A DNA stretch of 64,000 nt from Roseateles_C aquae (GCF_032337115.1 NZ_JAVXZY010000007.1:62001-126000); one strand, 5' to 3'. Positions 1 to 9,370 are shown, numbered from the stretch's first letter. Made by a program: numbers and translations. Notes: generated by a model from the letters alone, not told the origin.

Positions 1-14
1 TTAAGGAATACCAA

Positions 15-1193
15 ATGACCAAGCCTTGGGCATTCCTTGCGAGCATTTTTGCAACCGACTTTGCGGGTGGTGGTGCTCGCGTTGCCATTTGTTGGATTGT
101 GCTCAAGGGCTACGGCGGTGCAGGCTTGGGCTTGGTTACGCTACTGATTACAGTCGGTCAATTCTTCGGCTCGCTGGCTGCCGGTCACCTGACTGATCGA
201 TTCAATCGAAAGCGAATCGCCGTTTTCACCAATTGGCTGGGCGCAGGCCTATTCTTATTGACCGCGATAGGCTTGTCGCAAGGTGCACAGCCCCTTAGCA
301 ATCTTGCGATCTTGGCCTTTCTCATCTACACAAACCTGGCGATTCACGACAATGCAGCGCGCACTCTCATACCAAGAATCGAGTCATCACTCGAACTACG
401 CGAGATTAACGGCTATATTCTAACACTCGGTGAGATCGGATATTTCATAGCACCCGTACTAATCGGCCTTACACTGGATAAATTTGGCGCTGAAATAGCA
501 CTTTCAATCACCGCTGGAGCTTATTTTATCGCAGGCTCACTATTTAGCCTTACCAGATTTCGCACCACAAACCAAGACAACCCAACGACTGACTGTGAAC
601 AAACCCAAGGTCTTTCGACAAAATTCTTTAAGAAGAACTATTGGTTAATAAATGGCATTTACGCCGCCGCCATAGCAAACTTTTTCATCCTACCAATCAG
701 CACACTACTTATACCCATAAAGCTTGAACGCCTTGGCGCATCCGCCGCAGACCTTGGATACTTCTATGCCGCTCTGTCGCTCGGTCTGGGGCTTGCTGGA
801 TTGTCGAAAATTCCAAAGATTACCGGATTCTCGGAAGGCGCACTTCTCCATTTTTATATCACTTTGGCGGCAGCGATATATCTGTTGACTTACTTCTTCT
901 CTACCACATGGGTAGTGTATTTGTGTGGTTTCTTCGCGGGCTTCACTCTAGCGCTATTCGAGATTACCTGGCATTCGACACTGCAAGAGCTCACCCCACC
1001 GAATCTGCTAGGGCGGATTTATGGTGTCAATAGCTGGATGTCGTTTGGTGGGCGATCCGCAGGCATGGCCGTTGCAAGCTGGGCAGCTACTTCCTTCGAG
1101 GTGCAGCCGACGATTGCAGCCAGTATTGCGTGTCTGTTCATGCTAGTCGCTGCACAAAGGATCACGGCGCGGCGACTACATCGCCTTGGCTGA
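15..1193 (+). CDS. MFS transporter, probably acquired
   Basis: Major facilitator superfamily membrane transporter of 392 residues, about the family norm, with 10-12 hydrophobic segments. The loop after helix 2 carries the typical motif-A pattern (GHLTDRFNRKR, near residues 56-66). Substrate cannot be read from sequence; the closest style is the drug/metabolite exporter group. The ATG at 15 is preceded by AAGGAA at a good distance, so the start is secure. The gene is visibly richer in A and T than everything to its right and uses many A/T-ending codons, which suggests horizontal transfer. It faces the next MFS gene tail to tail. Confidence 0.8.
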   Translation: MTKPWAFLASIFATDFAGGGARVAICWIVLKGYGGAGLGLVTLLITVGQFFGSLAAGHLTDRFNRKRIAVFTNWLGAGLFLLTAIGLSQGAQPLSNLAILAFLIYTNLAIHDNAARTLIPRIESSLELREINGYILTLGEIGYFIAPVLIGLTLDKFGAEIALSITAGAYFIAGSLFSLTRFRTTNQDNPTTDCEQTQGLSTKFFKKNYWLINGIYAAAIANFFILPISTLLIPIKLERLGASAADLGYFYAALSLGLGLAGLSKIPKITGFSEGALLHFYITLAAAIYLLTYFFSTTWVVYLCGFFAGFTLALFEITWHSTLQELTPPNLLGRIYGVNSWMSFGGRSAGMAVASWAATSFEVQPTIAASIACLFMLVAAQRITARRLHRLG

Positions 1194-1292
1194 CAAAAAT
1201 GGATTCACCCAACTGAGCGACCGAGCGTAAATTAGCGCGGATCAGGGGCAAGCCATAAATGTTCTAAATTAACCAGTTACCTGACCGTCTGG

Positions 1293-2537
1293 TCATGCAA
1301 GCACATTTGCGCTGCTTTCCCTACGCAACAACTCTCCCAGCGGCCGCTGCAGCATCAGCGCCGTCAGCACGCCGATCGCGGCGCAGACCCACCACAGCTG
1401 TGCACCACCCAGGCTGCCATAGAGCCAGGTGCCGGCCGCCGGCGCGTAGAGGGTGCGGCCGCCCCAGGCGGCGCTGTAGATGCCCAGGTAGCGGCCGCGC
1501 TGGCGGCCCTCGGAGCATTGCATGACGATGGCCGAGTAGCTCGGCGAGATCAGCAGTTCGCCGATGGTCAGCACGACGACGCACAGCAGCGGCCAGAGCA
1601 CCGAGCGGCCGGCATTGAGCAGCAGGAAGGCCGCACCGATCAGCAGCACCGCGATTTGCGAACAGCGCAGCAAGCCCCAGCGATGGATGCGTCGGGCAAT
1701 CCAGACCTGCAGGCCGACGACCATCAGCCCATTGATCGTGAACATATAGCCGACCCACTGTGGCCCGAGCTTGAAATGCTCGCTGAGAAACAGGCCCAGC
1801 GTGCCGTACATCTGGTCGAACACGCCGACGATCAGCAGCATGCCGACGATGAATCGCAGAAAGGCCGGGTCGCGCCAGGGCGAGGCCAGCGCGGCCGATT
1901 CGCCCGCCCGCTGGGCATGATGAACCGGCGCCGCCCCGCCGAGCCGCCGGTAGGCCAGCCGCACCCAGACACTGGCCAGCAGACTGGCGCAGCCCTGCGC
2001 CACGAAGACCCAGTGGTAGCCAAAGCCGGCCAGCAGGCCGCCGGTGATGCCGGCCAGCGCGGTGCCCAGGTTGTAGGCCATCCGGTACAGGCCCTGCGCG
2101 GTCGGCTGGTCCGCCGCGCTGCAGGGCTCGAGCACCAAGCGCATATTGCAGGGCCGGAAGGAACCGTCGGCCAGACCGGTCAGCGCCAGCAACGGGAAGA
2201 ACAGCCACAGCGGCAAGGGCAAGGCCAGGCTGATCGTCAGCGCACCGCTGGCCGTCAGCAGCACGGCGGCCAGGCCCCGGTTGTCGAACTTGTCGGACAG
2301 CACCCCCCCCAGGTAGGAGCCGCCAAAGGCGCCAATGCCGTAGCAGCTCATCAGCAGGCCGATCTGGCCGTAGGAGATCTGGTAGCGCTCGAGGAAGAAC
2401 AGCGGCAGGAACAGCTTGGCGATGCCGCCCATGGTGTTGATCAGCGTCGCCACCACCTGGATGTAGACCGAAGGGGGCAGCCCTTGGAAGGGCCTAATCA
2501 GGCGACGCTGCAACTCGGGGGCAAGGGGCAAAGACAT
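1293..2537 (-). CDS. MFS transporter (MdtH/YfcJ-like style)
   Basis: Major facilitator superfamily protein of 414 residues with about 12 hydrophobic segments. Motif A is visible near residue 75 (GGVLSDKFDNRG). The frame stays open upstream to 2918, but that extension is arginine-rich, low in hydrophobicity and collides with the divergent lipoprotein gene, so I place the start at the ATG at 2537, giving an N-terminus MSLPLAPELQRR followed shortly by helix 1. GC content matches the host, unlike the MFS gene to its left. Function is probably efflux; substrate unknown. Confidence 0.8.
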   Translation of the reverse strand: MSLPLAPELQRRLIRPFQGLPPSVYIQVVATLINTMGGIAKLFLPLFFLERYQISYGQIGLLMSCYGIGAFGGSYLGGVLSDKFDNRGLAAVLLTASGALTISLALPLPLWLFFPLLALTGLADGSFRPCNMRLVLEPCSAADQPTAQGLYRMAYNLGTALAGITGGLLAGFGYHWVFVAQGCASLLASVWVRLAYRRLGGAAPVHHAQRAGESAALASPWRDPAFLRFIVGMLLIVGVFDQMYGTLGLFLSEHFKLGPQWVGYMFTINGLMVVGLQVWIARRIHRWGLLRCSQIAVLLIGAAFLLLNAGRSVLWPLLCVVVLTIGELLISPSYSAIVMQCSEGRQRGRYLGIYSAAWGGRTLYAPAAGTWLYGSLGGAQLWWVCAAIGVLTALMLQRPLGELLRRESSANVLA

Positions 2538-2709
2538 GGGCAGAGAACAAGCAAGCTGGCCTGGCCGACCATCGACCCGCGCGGCATCCAGCTTAGAGCG
2601 GCGTTCGCGATCTGCCAGAAGTCGCCATGCTGCTCCGACCGATTGCGGGCGTTGGGCGCACAACATGTGCCGCGCTTGCGTTTCAAGAGCCGAGGCCTGA
2701 GCATCGGGC

Positions 2710-3147
2710 ATGCAATTTTTCCGAGCCCCTCCTGCTTGCAGCCGCCTGCCGGGTCTGTTGCTGACATGCGCCCTGACGGGCCTGCTCGGCGCCTGCGCCG
2801 CAGCGCCGCCCAAGTCACTGCCCGCCAGCGAACAGCTCTGGTCGCGCATCGAAACCGAGATCGGTGACGCGCGCTGCGAGTCCGACAGCCAGTGCCGCAG
2901 CGCCGCCGTCGGCGACAAACCCTGTGGCGGGCCGGAACGCTATCTGGCCTGGTCAACCCTGCGCAGCAATGAAACGCGGCTGAACCAGCTGCTGGCCGAG
3001 CATCGCGCGCTGCGCCACGCCGAGAACCTGAAGAGCGAGATGATGTCGAACTGCCAGTTCAACGCCGACCCGGGCGCGCGCTGCATCGCCCAGCGCTGCA
3101 CCTTGCTGCCTCCAGGGCTGGGCCGCGCGCCGGGCCGGGCCGATTGA
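2710..3147 (+). CDS. Small cysteine-rich lipoprotein
   Basis: 145-residue protein with an n-region, hydrophobic core and lipobox LLGAC, lipidated cysteine at residue 29, so expected in the outer or inner membrane facing the periplasm. The mature part has a conserved-looking cysteine pattern (CESDSQC, CGGP, NC, GARC, QRC) compatible with disulfides. No enzymatic motif is seen and function is unknown. It is transcribed divergently from the MFS gene, with about 170 bases between the two starts. Confidence 0.7.
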   Translation: MQFFRAPPACSRLPGLLLTCALTGLLGACAAAPPKSLPASEQLWSRIETEIGDARCESDSQCRSAAVGDKPCGGPERYLAWSTLRSNETRLNQLLAEHRALRHAENLKSEMMSNCQFNADPGARCIAQRCTLLPPGLGRAPGRAD

Positions 3148-3208
3148 GCAGGCTTGTTGCCCTGTGGGGCGCCTAAAATCTCGCCCTCTCTTTGCCTGGG
3201 TGCCTGCC

Positions 3209-3907
3209 ATGCCCGCCGTTGATTTCATCGAGGTCTATGAGGACGCCCTGCCAGCCGATGCCTGCGCGGCGCTGCTGCAGCGCTTCGAGGCCAGCGGCCA
3301 GGCCCAACGCGGCGCCACCGGCAGCGGCGTCGACCTGACGATGAAGGACAGCTGGGACATCCAGCTCGACCAGGCGCCCGGCTGGGCCGATGTGCGCCAG
3401 CAGCTCAACGACACCGTGCTGCGCTGCCTGCGCGACTACCTGCGCCGTTACGCGCATGTGGCGCTGGCGCCGCTGCAGCTGAAGATGCAGGCGCCGGGCA
3501 GCAAGGAGCTGGTGCTGCTCGACGCCGAGGGCATGGCGCGGCTGGACGATGCGCTGCTCAACGGCCTGATCGCCAAGGTGTTTCGCCCCGGCAGCATCAA
3601 TCTGCAGAAGTACATCGCCGGCCAGGGCGGCTATCCCTACTGGCATTGCGAGCAATATCCGAAGCGGGACCAGGGCGAGGCCCTGCACCGCGCCCTGCTC
3701 TGGACGATTTATCTGAACGACGACTTCGCGGCCGGCGAGACCGAGTTCCTCTACCAGCAGCGCAAGATCCAGCCGCGTACCGGCAGCCTCCTGATCGCGC
3801 CGGCCGGCTTCACCCATACGCACCGGGGCAACCGACCCGAGGGCGGCAACAAATTCATCGCCACCAGCTGGATCCTCTACCAGCGCGCCGAAGCGCTGTT
3901 TGCCTGA
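3209..3907 (+). CDS. 2-oxoglutarate/Fe(II) oxygenase, prolyl 4-hydroxylase-like
   Basis: 232-residue protein with the C-terminal double-stranded beta-helix features of prolyl 4-hydroxylase-like oxygenases: a first metal pair in YWHCEQYP (H-x-E rather than the commoner H-x-D), the segment WTIYLNDDFAAGETEF, a distal histidine in GFTHTHRG and a basic residue following it. It would use Fe(II), O2 and 2-oxoglutarate to hydroxylate an unknown substrate. The frame is open from 3164, but the ATG at 3209 begins a normal hydrophilic N-terminus. The H-x-E variant is noteworthy but tolerated in some members of the superfamily. Confidence 0.75.
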   Translation: MPAVDFIEVYEDALPADACAALLQRFEASGQAQRGATGSGVDLTMKDSWDIQLDQAPGWADVRQQLNDTVLRCLRDYLRRYAHVALAPLQLKMQAPGSKELVLLDAEGMARLDDALLNGLIAKVFRPGSINLQKYIAGQGGYPYWHCEQYPKRDQGEALHRALLWTIYLNDDFAAGETEFLYQQRKIQPRTGSLLIAPAGFTHTHRGNRPEGGNKFIATSWILYQRAEALFA

Positions 3908-3975
3908 GGGCGGCGGCGCCTGCCGAACGGCCGATGGAAGCAGCGCTTTGTGGGCCCGTGCTTGACCGGCGAAAA

Positions 3976-4060
3976 CAAACCACAGAGTCACAGAGCCACA
4001 GAGGCCACACGGAGCGTTCAGGGCTTTGAGGCTGCTGTCTCCGTGTCTCTGTGGTTTGCA
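3976..4060. repeat. CACAGAG-type long inverted repeat, copy 1
   Basis: Intergenic element with imperfect inverted arms: left arm 3976-4003 carries three CACAGAG-like units, right arm 4035-4060 carries their complement (CTCTGTGGTTTGC at the end). About 30 bases separate the arms. A second element of the same design lies at 21078-21169. Transcribed, each would fold into a long hairpin. No coding potential. This is the main content of the 3908-4204 gap; the rest holds nothing recognisable except a short GC hairpin near 4168-4191. Confidence 0.75.
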
Positions 4061-4204
4061 TTCGGCTCCATGGCGACGCCGTTGCAATTGGCGCGCAAAC
4101 AGCGAAAGCAAAGTACCAATGAAAATGGCCGCAAGCAGCGAATGCTTGCGGCCCGAGTTCTGAACGGCTGAGCGGCCGGAGCCACTCAGCGTGCAGTGAG
4201 GCAA

Positions 4205-7200
4205 TCAGTCAGCGGCCTGGGTTGCAGGACGCGAGTTGACGGCGACCGGCACCGGGTCGTTGGCATTGACTTCCAGCAGGGTCAGGCCTTGCTCGACACC
4301 GCCGACCTTGAAGCTGGCGGCGCCGAGGTAGCGCTGACCAGCCGTCAGACCCGACCAGCTCATGCCGACCGACGCCGTGCCACCGATGTAAGACGTGCCC
4401 GGCACCAGCACCTTCAGTGCGCCGCCGGTGTCCGACTTGGTAACGACCCACGAGTTCATCGTGTAGGTCGAGCTCGGACGGCCTTGCAGGTCATAGGCGA
4501 TCACGCAGACGCGGTAGTTGCCAGCGGCCGGGCGCAGCATCGTTGCGGTCTCGTTCGAGCCACCGTTCAGGCTGCCGGCGACTGACTTGCCCGCGGCGTC
4601 CAGCACCAGCAGGTCCAGATCGTCCTGTTTGCCAGGGATCTGACCGCCGGTGGTCTCAGCGTCCGTCAGTTGGAAGCGGGCCACCAGCGTGTCGGCCGGG
4701 ATGCTGACGGTCGTGACCTTGACTGCCGGCGAGTTGTTGGCCGCGCAGATCGTCGCCGCCGTGCCGGTGTTGGTGCCGGTCACGGTGTTGGCGGTCCGTG
4801 TGGCCGCCTTCAGGCCGCCCTTGTCCGCCGACATGGCGCCGGCAAAGCCCGTGCCGATGGTGAAGATCTTGCTGCCGGCCTTGGCTTCACTATAGACCGA
4901 TGCCGGGGTCGACATGGCGGTCGGCCGCGCCGTCAGCGGGCTGCGCACCGTGTGGCTGCCATCGGACCAGACCAGCGAGCCATAGGCCCACTTGTCCAGC
5001 GCCGCGCCATTGCGGGTCAGCTTGACGGTGAAGGTCTGCTTGGCCCCCGGAGCGATCGTGAAGCTGGACGGCGACACGACGACATCGAAGCCCGGCAGCG
5101 TGGCGGTGGCGCTGTAGGTGGACGGCGCGGTACCGACATTGGTCACCGTGCGGGTGATCGTCTGCACACCCATCACCGAGCCGACCGTGATGGCCGGCTG
5201 GTTCAGGTTGTAGGCAGCGATCGAGCCGATCGACGCGCAGGTGGCCGCGTTGTAGATGCCCAGGTTCAGGCCGCAGCTGAAGCGCGCGTAGTCGATGGCG
5301 CCAGCGTCATAGACCAGACCCGGATCGGTGGCCAGATTGGGCTGCACATGACCGGCACCCTGCGCCCAGGGCAGGCGGCCGTTGGCACTGGCCGACGCGT
5401 CCCAGGGCAGGGCGACGTTGACGCCGTCGTCATAGGTGTCCTTGGCGGTGGTCGCCAGGGCCGACTTGATCATCGCCGGCGTCCAGCTCGGATGCTGCTG
5501 CTTGATCAGCGCGGCCAGCCCCGCGATGTGCGGGCTGGACATCGAGGTGCCCGAAATCATGCCTTCGGCGGTCTTGTTCACCGTGCCACCGGCCATCAGC
5601 GTGGCAACGTCTGCAGCGGTAGTCGTCGGCGCGTAAGCAGCCACGATGTCGACGCCCGGGGCGGTGAAGTCAGGCTTCAGGATGTTGGCGTTGGCGACAT
5701 TGGGGCCGCGCGAGGAGAAGTTCGCCATCTTGGGCGCCAGCACATCGCCGTAGCGCGGTTGAGCAATGCCCAGGTCAGCGGTCGGAGCACCATTGGCCGC
5801 GGCATAGGCCTTGACGGCATTGCCGTCGGCCTGGGTGATGTGGATGGTCGGCACCGAGTGCGCTTCGGCAACCAGGCCGGCACCGTTGTCGGCCAGCACC
5901 ATGCCGACGCCACCGGCGTCCTTGACCGCCTGGCTCTTGGCCACGCGGGCGCTATTGCCACGGTCGCAGATCACCACCTTGTTGGCCACCTTGGCCGGGT
6001 CCAGCGCCGCATCGGCGCTGCCGCCGAACGAGGCGCGGTCTGCGGCGGTGTAGCACAGGCGCAGCGCGAGCTGATCGGCCGGCGAGAGCAGGGCATAGGG
6101 TTTTACGCCGGCATCGATCGCGTTGACCAGGGTGGCGTGGTTGTTCAGCGCCTGCTGGTTGACCGAGGCGCCAACGTAGCTGCTGCCATCGCCGAGCGCG
6201 ACCACGGCACCGACGGTGCGGTCGTGGGTGGACGCACCGACCGTGGCGTGCCAGGGGCCGAGGTTGGCCGAGGGGCCAGTCGTCGGGCCGGCATTGCCCG
6301 CCGAGGCTGCCACGAACACACCCGCGTTCGACGCGTTCAGGAAGGCCACTTCGGTGGCGTCGGTGAAGGTGCCGCCGCCGGCCGTCGGGCCGATCGAGTA
6401 GTTGATGACATCAGCGCCGTCCTTGACGGCCTGGTTGATCGAGGCAACGCTGGACGCCGAGGCGCAACCGCCATTGGTCGAGGTCGTGCCCTTGAAGCAG
6501 GTCTTGTACATCGCCAGACGGGCGCGCGGCGCAATGCCGGACATCATGCCCATGCTGACGCCATTGATCGCCGAAGGCACGCCCGCATTGCCGCCGGCGG
6601 TCGACAGCGTGTGGGTTCCATGACCGCCACCGCTCTGCGCCGTGCCGTCGCGGCCGGACAGGAAGTCCGCCGCATTGATTGGCGCCGTGGCAGCAACGAA
6701 GGAGCGCACACCAAGCAACTTGTTATTGCAGTTCGCCGCGGTGATGCCGGGCTTCAGCTCGCAGCCGATGCCCTTCCACTTCGCCGGTGCCGGGCCGTAG
6801 GCCAGTGTGCCGGACGCATCGTGCGTGGGCGTACCGTTGGCGTCGACCTTGTCGGCAAAGCTGATGTCTTCGGGCCAGACACCGCTGTCGACCATGGCGA
6901 TGATGATGTCTTCACCGGCATTGGACTTGCCGCCGGCCAGATCCCACAGGCCGCCCGGCTTGTCCAGGCCCAGGAAGGCGGGCGTGTAGGCGGTGGTCGG
7001 CTGCAGCATCACATCGGCTTCGATGCTCAGCACATTGCTGTTCTTCTTCAGCGCGCGAACTTCGGCGTCGGTCAGGTTGGCGGCAAAGCCATTGAGCACC
7101 ACGTCATAACGGAAAGAGACGTGGGCCGGATTGATGCTGGCCAGCACATCGTTTTGCTTGCTGGTCAGATAGTTCATATAGGCCTGCACGTCAGCAGCGC

Positions 7201-7393
7201 TGACATCCAGCCGCGTGCCAGGCGCCGGCTTGGTCGCGGCCAGGCCGGCGATGCCGCCTTCGTAGGCAGCCACCGGCGCTTGCACCAGTTGAACGATGTA
7301 GGAATTGCGGGCTTCTTGTGCGTAGGCGCCTTGCGCCATGATGGCCACCAGCGTGGCGACGGCCATTGAAGCCGGACGGAGCTTGTTCTTCAT
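4205..7393 (-). CDS. Secreted S8 (subtilisin-like) serine protease with PA domain
   Basis: 1062-residue exported protease. Signal peptide at 1-25 (ends QGAYA); inhibitor I9-type propeptide about 30-135; peptidase S8 domain about 150-690 with catalytic Asp169 (MVDSG), His258 (GGGHGTHT), oxyanion Asn367 (SAGNAG) and Ser617 (GTSMSSPH); a protease-associated (PA) insertion near 440-545; a fibronectin-III-like domain after 750; and a C-terminal beta-rich domain resembling pre-peptidase C-terminal domains. It hydrolyses proteins outside the cell. The start at 7393 is favoured by AAGGAA eight bases upstream. It follows the PEP-CTERM gene by 32 bases and is the likeliest local client of the type II secretion operon upstream. 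Confidence 0.93.
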   Translation of the reverse strand: MKNKLRPASMAVATLVAIMAQGAYAQEARNSYIVQLVQAPVAAYEGGIAGLAATKPAPGTRLDVSAADVQAYMNYLTSKQNDVLASINPAHVSFRYDVVLNGFAANLTDAEVRALKKNSNVLSIEADVMLQPTTAYTPAFLGLDKPGGLWDLAGGKSNAGEDIIIAMVDSGVWPEDISFADKVDANGTPTHDASGTLAYGPAPAKWKGIGCELKPGITAANCNNKLLGVRSFVAATAPINAADFLSGRDGTAQSGGGHGTHTLSTAGGNAGVPSAINGVSMGMMSGIAPRARLAMYKTCFKGTTSTNGGCASASSVASINQAVKDGADVINYSIGPTAGGGTFTDATEVAFLNASNAGVFVAASAGNAGPTTGPSANLGPWHATVGASTHDRTVGAVVALGDGSSYVGASVNQQALNNHATLVNAIDAGVKPYALLSPADQLALRLCYTAADRASFGGSADAALDPAKVANKVVICDRGNSARVAKSQAVKDAGGVGMVLADNGAGLVAEAHSVPTIHITQADGNAVKAYAAANGAPTADLGIAQPRYGDVLAPKMANFSSRGPNVANANILKPDFTAPGVDIVAAYAPTTTAADVATLMAGGTVNKTAEGMISGTSMSSPHIAGLAALIKQQHPSWTPAMIKSALATTAKDTYDDGVNVALPWDASASANGRLPWAQGAGHVQPNLATDPGLVYDAGAIDYARFSCGLNLGIYNAATCASIGSIAAYNLNQPAITVGSVMGVQTITRTVTNVGTAPSTYSATATLPGFDVVVSPSSFTIAPGAKQTFTVKLTRNGAALDKWAYGSLVWSDGSHTVRSPLTARPTAMSTPASVYSEAKAGSKIFTIGTGFAGAMSADKGGLKAATRTANTVTGTNTGTAATICAANNSPAVKVTTVSIPADTLVARFQLTDAETTGGQIPGKQDDLDLLVLDAAGKSVAGSLNGGSNETATMLRPAAGNYRVCVIAYDLQGRPSSTYTMNSWVVTKSDTGGALKVLVPGTSYIGGTASVGMSWSGLTAGQRYLGAASFKVGGVEQGLTLLEVNANDPVPVAVNSRPATQAAD

Positions 7394-7425
7394 CGAGTGT
7401 TTCCTTGTTCCGTTGGCGGGCAACA

Positions 7426-8106
7426 TCAGACCGATTGACGGCGGCGGCGCACGGCGGCCAGGCCGGCCAGGCTCAGGCCAACCAGGGCCAGGCTGCCCGG
7501 CTCCGGAATGACGTAGTCGAGGTTGTCGACGGCGAACTGGGCCTGATTGCCGGCCGGGTTCACGCAGCTGCCGCTGGTGGTGTAGAGGCAGGCGAACACA
7601 TTGACGCTGGCGAAACGGTTGTTGCCGAAGCCAGCACCGACGTTCCAGTGGCTGAAGCCGAAGTTGCCCGATGCGTCAGCACCGCTGAATTCCTCGCTGA
7701 CGTTGTAGACGCTGCCGTCGGCGAAGATGCCTTCCAGCACCAGGCGACCAAAGCCGGTCAGGCCAGGCACGGGCAGCGGAGCGATGAAGCCGAAATCCAG
7801 CGAGCGCAGCGTGATCCCACCGCCGCCGGCGACGTTCAGACCGCCGTCATTGAGGCCAGCGAAATAGTTGCTCCCGTTACCGGTCGGGCAGGCGGCCGTC
7901 GTGCAGGTGTTGACATCGCTGCCGTTGACGATGGCGCCGTTGAAGCCACTGCCCAGCACGGTCAGGCTTGCACCGCCGCTGCTGAAGGCATCACCGCCAC
8001 CGTAGATGCTTGGATCCAAGCCTTCAAAAGTCACCACACCAGCCGAAGCTGCCGTGCACGCTGCGACGGCCGCAAGGGCCAGTGCATGTTTGATTCCCAA
8101 CTTCAT
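7426..8106 (-). CDS. PEP-CTERM sorting-domain protein
   Basis: 226-residue exported protein. Signal peptide at 1-22 (ends TAASA); beta-rich middle (residues about 23-195) with paired cysteines; C-terminal PEP-CTERM sorting signal VIPEPGSLALVGLSLAGLAA followed by RRRR. Such proteins are recognised by exosortase and anchored or released at the surface in exopolysaccharide-producing bacteria. The start at 8106 is chosen because GAAGGA precedes it and the signal peptide begins there. Cotranscription with the S8 protease is likely (32-base gap). Biochemical role unknown. Confidence 0.85.
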   Translation of the reverse strand: MKLGIKHALALAAVAACTAASAGVVTFEGLDPSIYGGGDAFSSGGASLTVLGSGFNGAIVNGSDVNTCTTAACPTGNGSNYFAGLNDGGLNVAGGGGITLRSLDFGFIAPLPVPGLTGFGRLVLEGIFADGSVYNVSEEFSGADASGNFGFSHWNVGAGFGNNRFASVNVFACLYTTSGSCVNPAGNQAQFAVDNLDYVIPEPGSLALVGLSLAGLAAVRRRRQSV

Positions 8107-8361
8107 GTTTATCCTTCGCTTTCCCAACAAGTCTTTTGGACGAATCCCTCAACGTCTGGCTCACTCACGCGCTGTGGCTTGTCGCCGCAGCCGCTCAAGC
8201 CGCTCTCAGCTGGATTTGGTGCGACAAGCGCCCCAGCCAGGCCGAGTGGCGGGATTCTGAGGATTTGCGTTTTGTGACGAATCCCGACTTCCCCGCCCCT
8301 CATCTGCGGGGAAACAGGGTTTTCACCTGGGCCGGGAGGCCTCAAACGAAAGATTTGCGGA

Positions 8362-8874
8362 TCAATGCGCCGCCGAAGGTGCGGATGCCTGGATGTCCGC
8401 AGGGTTTATCCCAGGGTCAGGTATTGCCTGCCCGGAGGCGTTGGCGAGGAACTGCCAATCACGCGCCAGAGCTTCCTTGGACGCGTCCGCGCTGAGGCGG
8501 CGCAGCAGCACCTGCTCGCTGCTGCTGTGAACCCCGGCAAAGCCCTTGGGATCGCTGGGCGCAGGCACGAGCACCCAGTCGTCCGTGCCGGTGAAGGGAT
8601 CGAGATAGCGGCGGCGCAGATGATGGCGCGGCTTGAAGCTGCGGCCATCGATCAGCAAATCGTCCAGGCTGCGCGGGTACTGGGGCACGCTCGTGCCCGT
8701 GGCGGCCAGATAGCTTTCGATGGCGCGCGCAATCTCCTTGCCGCGGAACTCCAGCTCGCGCTCGCGTTCGCGCTGCATCGCGGTGCTCCAGCGCTGGCCG
8801 AGGGCCGCCAGCGCGGCCGCCGTGATGGCCACGAAGAACAGCATGCCGAGATAACTGAAGCCGCGCTGGCGCAT
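8362..8874 (-). CDS. Type II secretion pseudopilin lacking Glu5
   Basis: 170-residue pseudopilin with prepilin-peptidase leader MRQRG followed by a hydrophobic helix FSYLGMLFFVAITAAALAAL. The mature position 5, normally glutamate, is glycine here, as in tip pseudopilins that cap the fibre. The C-terminal part has a LDPFTGTDDW segment like GspG-type proteins. It is the last gene of the operon, four bases after the preceding pseudopilin. A start at 8913 would overlap that gene and add an unlikely leader, so I use 8874. Role: minor or tip component of the pseudopilus. Confidence 0.75.
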   Translation of the reverse strand: MRQRGFSYLGMLFFVAITAAALAALGQRWSTAMQRERERELEFRGKEIARAIESYLAATGTSVPQYPRSLDDLLIDGRSFKPRHHLRRRYLDPFTGTDDWVLVPAPSDPKGFAGVHSSSEQVLLRRLSADASKEALARDWQFLANASGQAIPDPGINPADIQASAPSAAH

Positions 8875-8878
8875 CGCC

Positions 8879-9370
8879 TCACCAGTCGGCGTAGAGCCTG
8901 CCATCGCTGCCACGCCCGGCGGCGCCGCTGCGAATGTCGTAGAGCTGCCCCTTCAACTGCGCGTCTGGCGGCGGGCCGAGCTCGACCCAGCCATCACGCT
9001 TGCCGAGCAAGGGGTCTTCCGGGATCTCGCGCAGATAGCGCGCCGCGGCCAGCTCCTGCAGCGATTCCGGGTAGTGCCCCTTGTCGGCCGCGTACTGATC
9101 GATGGCATCGCGCATCACCGCCAGTGAGGAGCGCATCGCCGTCTCGCGCGACTTCTGCAGGCTGGCGAAATAACGCGGCGCAACGATGCTGGAGAGCAGC
9201 GCGACGATGGCCATCACGACGATCAGCTCAATGAGGGTGAACCCCCCGTGGCGCTGCCCCCCCCCTACGCGCTGCGCGCGCCCCCCCGGGGGGGCGAGGC
9301 CGGCCGACCGGCGGAGCCGGATCCGCGGCCTCTGCTCGGTCTGACCGTGGTCTGCGAAGGGCTGCTCCAT
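8879..9370 (-). CDS. GspG-like pseudopilin with repeat-derived leader
   Basis: 163-residue pseudopilin: canonical GGFTLIELIVVMAIVALL segment, then a GspG-like globular domain with IPEDPLLGKRDGW. The leader before the cleavage glycine is about 42 residues, very long for a prepilin leader, and is encoded by a GC-homopolymer repeat element (see 9241-9330). The ATG at 9370 overlaps the stop of the upstream gene in a TGATG arrangement, so translation is coupled; there is no ATG or GTG nearer the cleavage site. Processed by prepilin peptidase and assembled into the pseudopilus. Confidence 0.75.
   Translation of the reverse strand: MEQPFADHGQTEQRPRIRLRRSAGLAPPGGRAQRVGGGQRHGGFTLIELIVVMAIVALLSSIVAPRYFASLQKSRETAMRSSLAVMRDAIDQYAADKGHYPESLQELAAARYLREIPEDPLLGKRDGWVELGPPPDAQLKGQLYDIRSGAAGRGSDGRLYADW
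9241..9345. repeat. GC-homopolymer dispersed-type repeat inside pseudopilin leader
   Basis: Contains a run of nine C (9257-9265), the block TACGCGCTGCGCGCG, a C7G7 palindrome (9281-9294) and GGCCGGCCGACCGGCGGAG-like palindromic sequence. From memory this composition matches small intergenic repeats common in Burkholderiales genomes; only one copy is visible in this window. It lies within the coding region for the leader of the pseudopilin at 8879-9370. Confidence 0.55.

Noticed and set aside
2538..2918. N-terminal extension of the second MFS gene
   Set aside because: Arginine-rich, non-hydrophobic, overlaps the divergent lipoprotein; the ATG at 2537 gives a normal MFS N-terminus.
4168..4191. 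GCTGAG...CTCAGC hairpin downstream of the S8 protease gene
   Set aside because: No T tract and short arms; could be a terminator but support is poor.
4670..7369. Very long open frame opposite the S8 protease gene
   Set aside because: Arginine/glycine-rich translation without domains; typical antisense shadow in high-GC coding DNA. The sense strand has a full catalytic triad.
8220..8235. Sigma-54-like element (TGGGGCG-N4-TCGCA on the minus strand) before the PEP-CTERM gene
   Set aside because: Correct GG/GC spacing, but both halves deviate from consensus; too weak to annotate.
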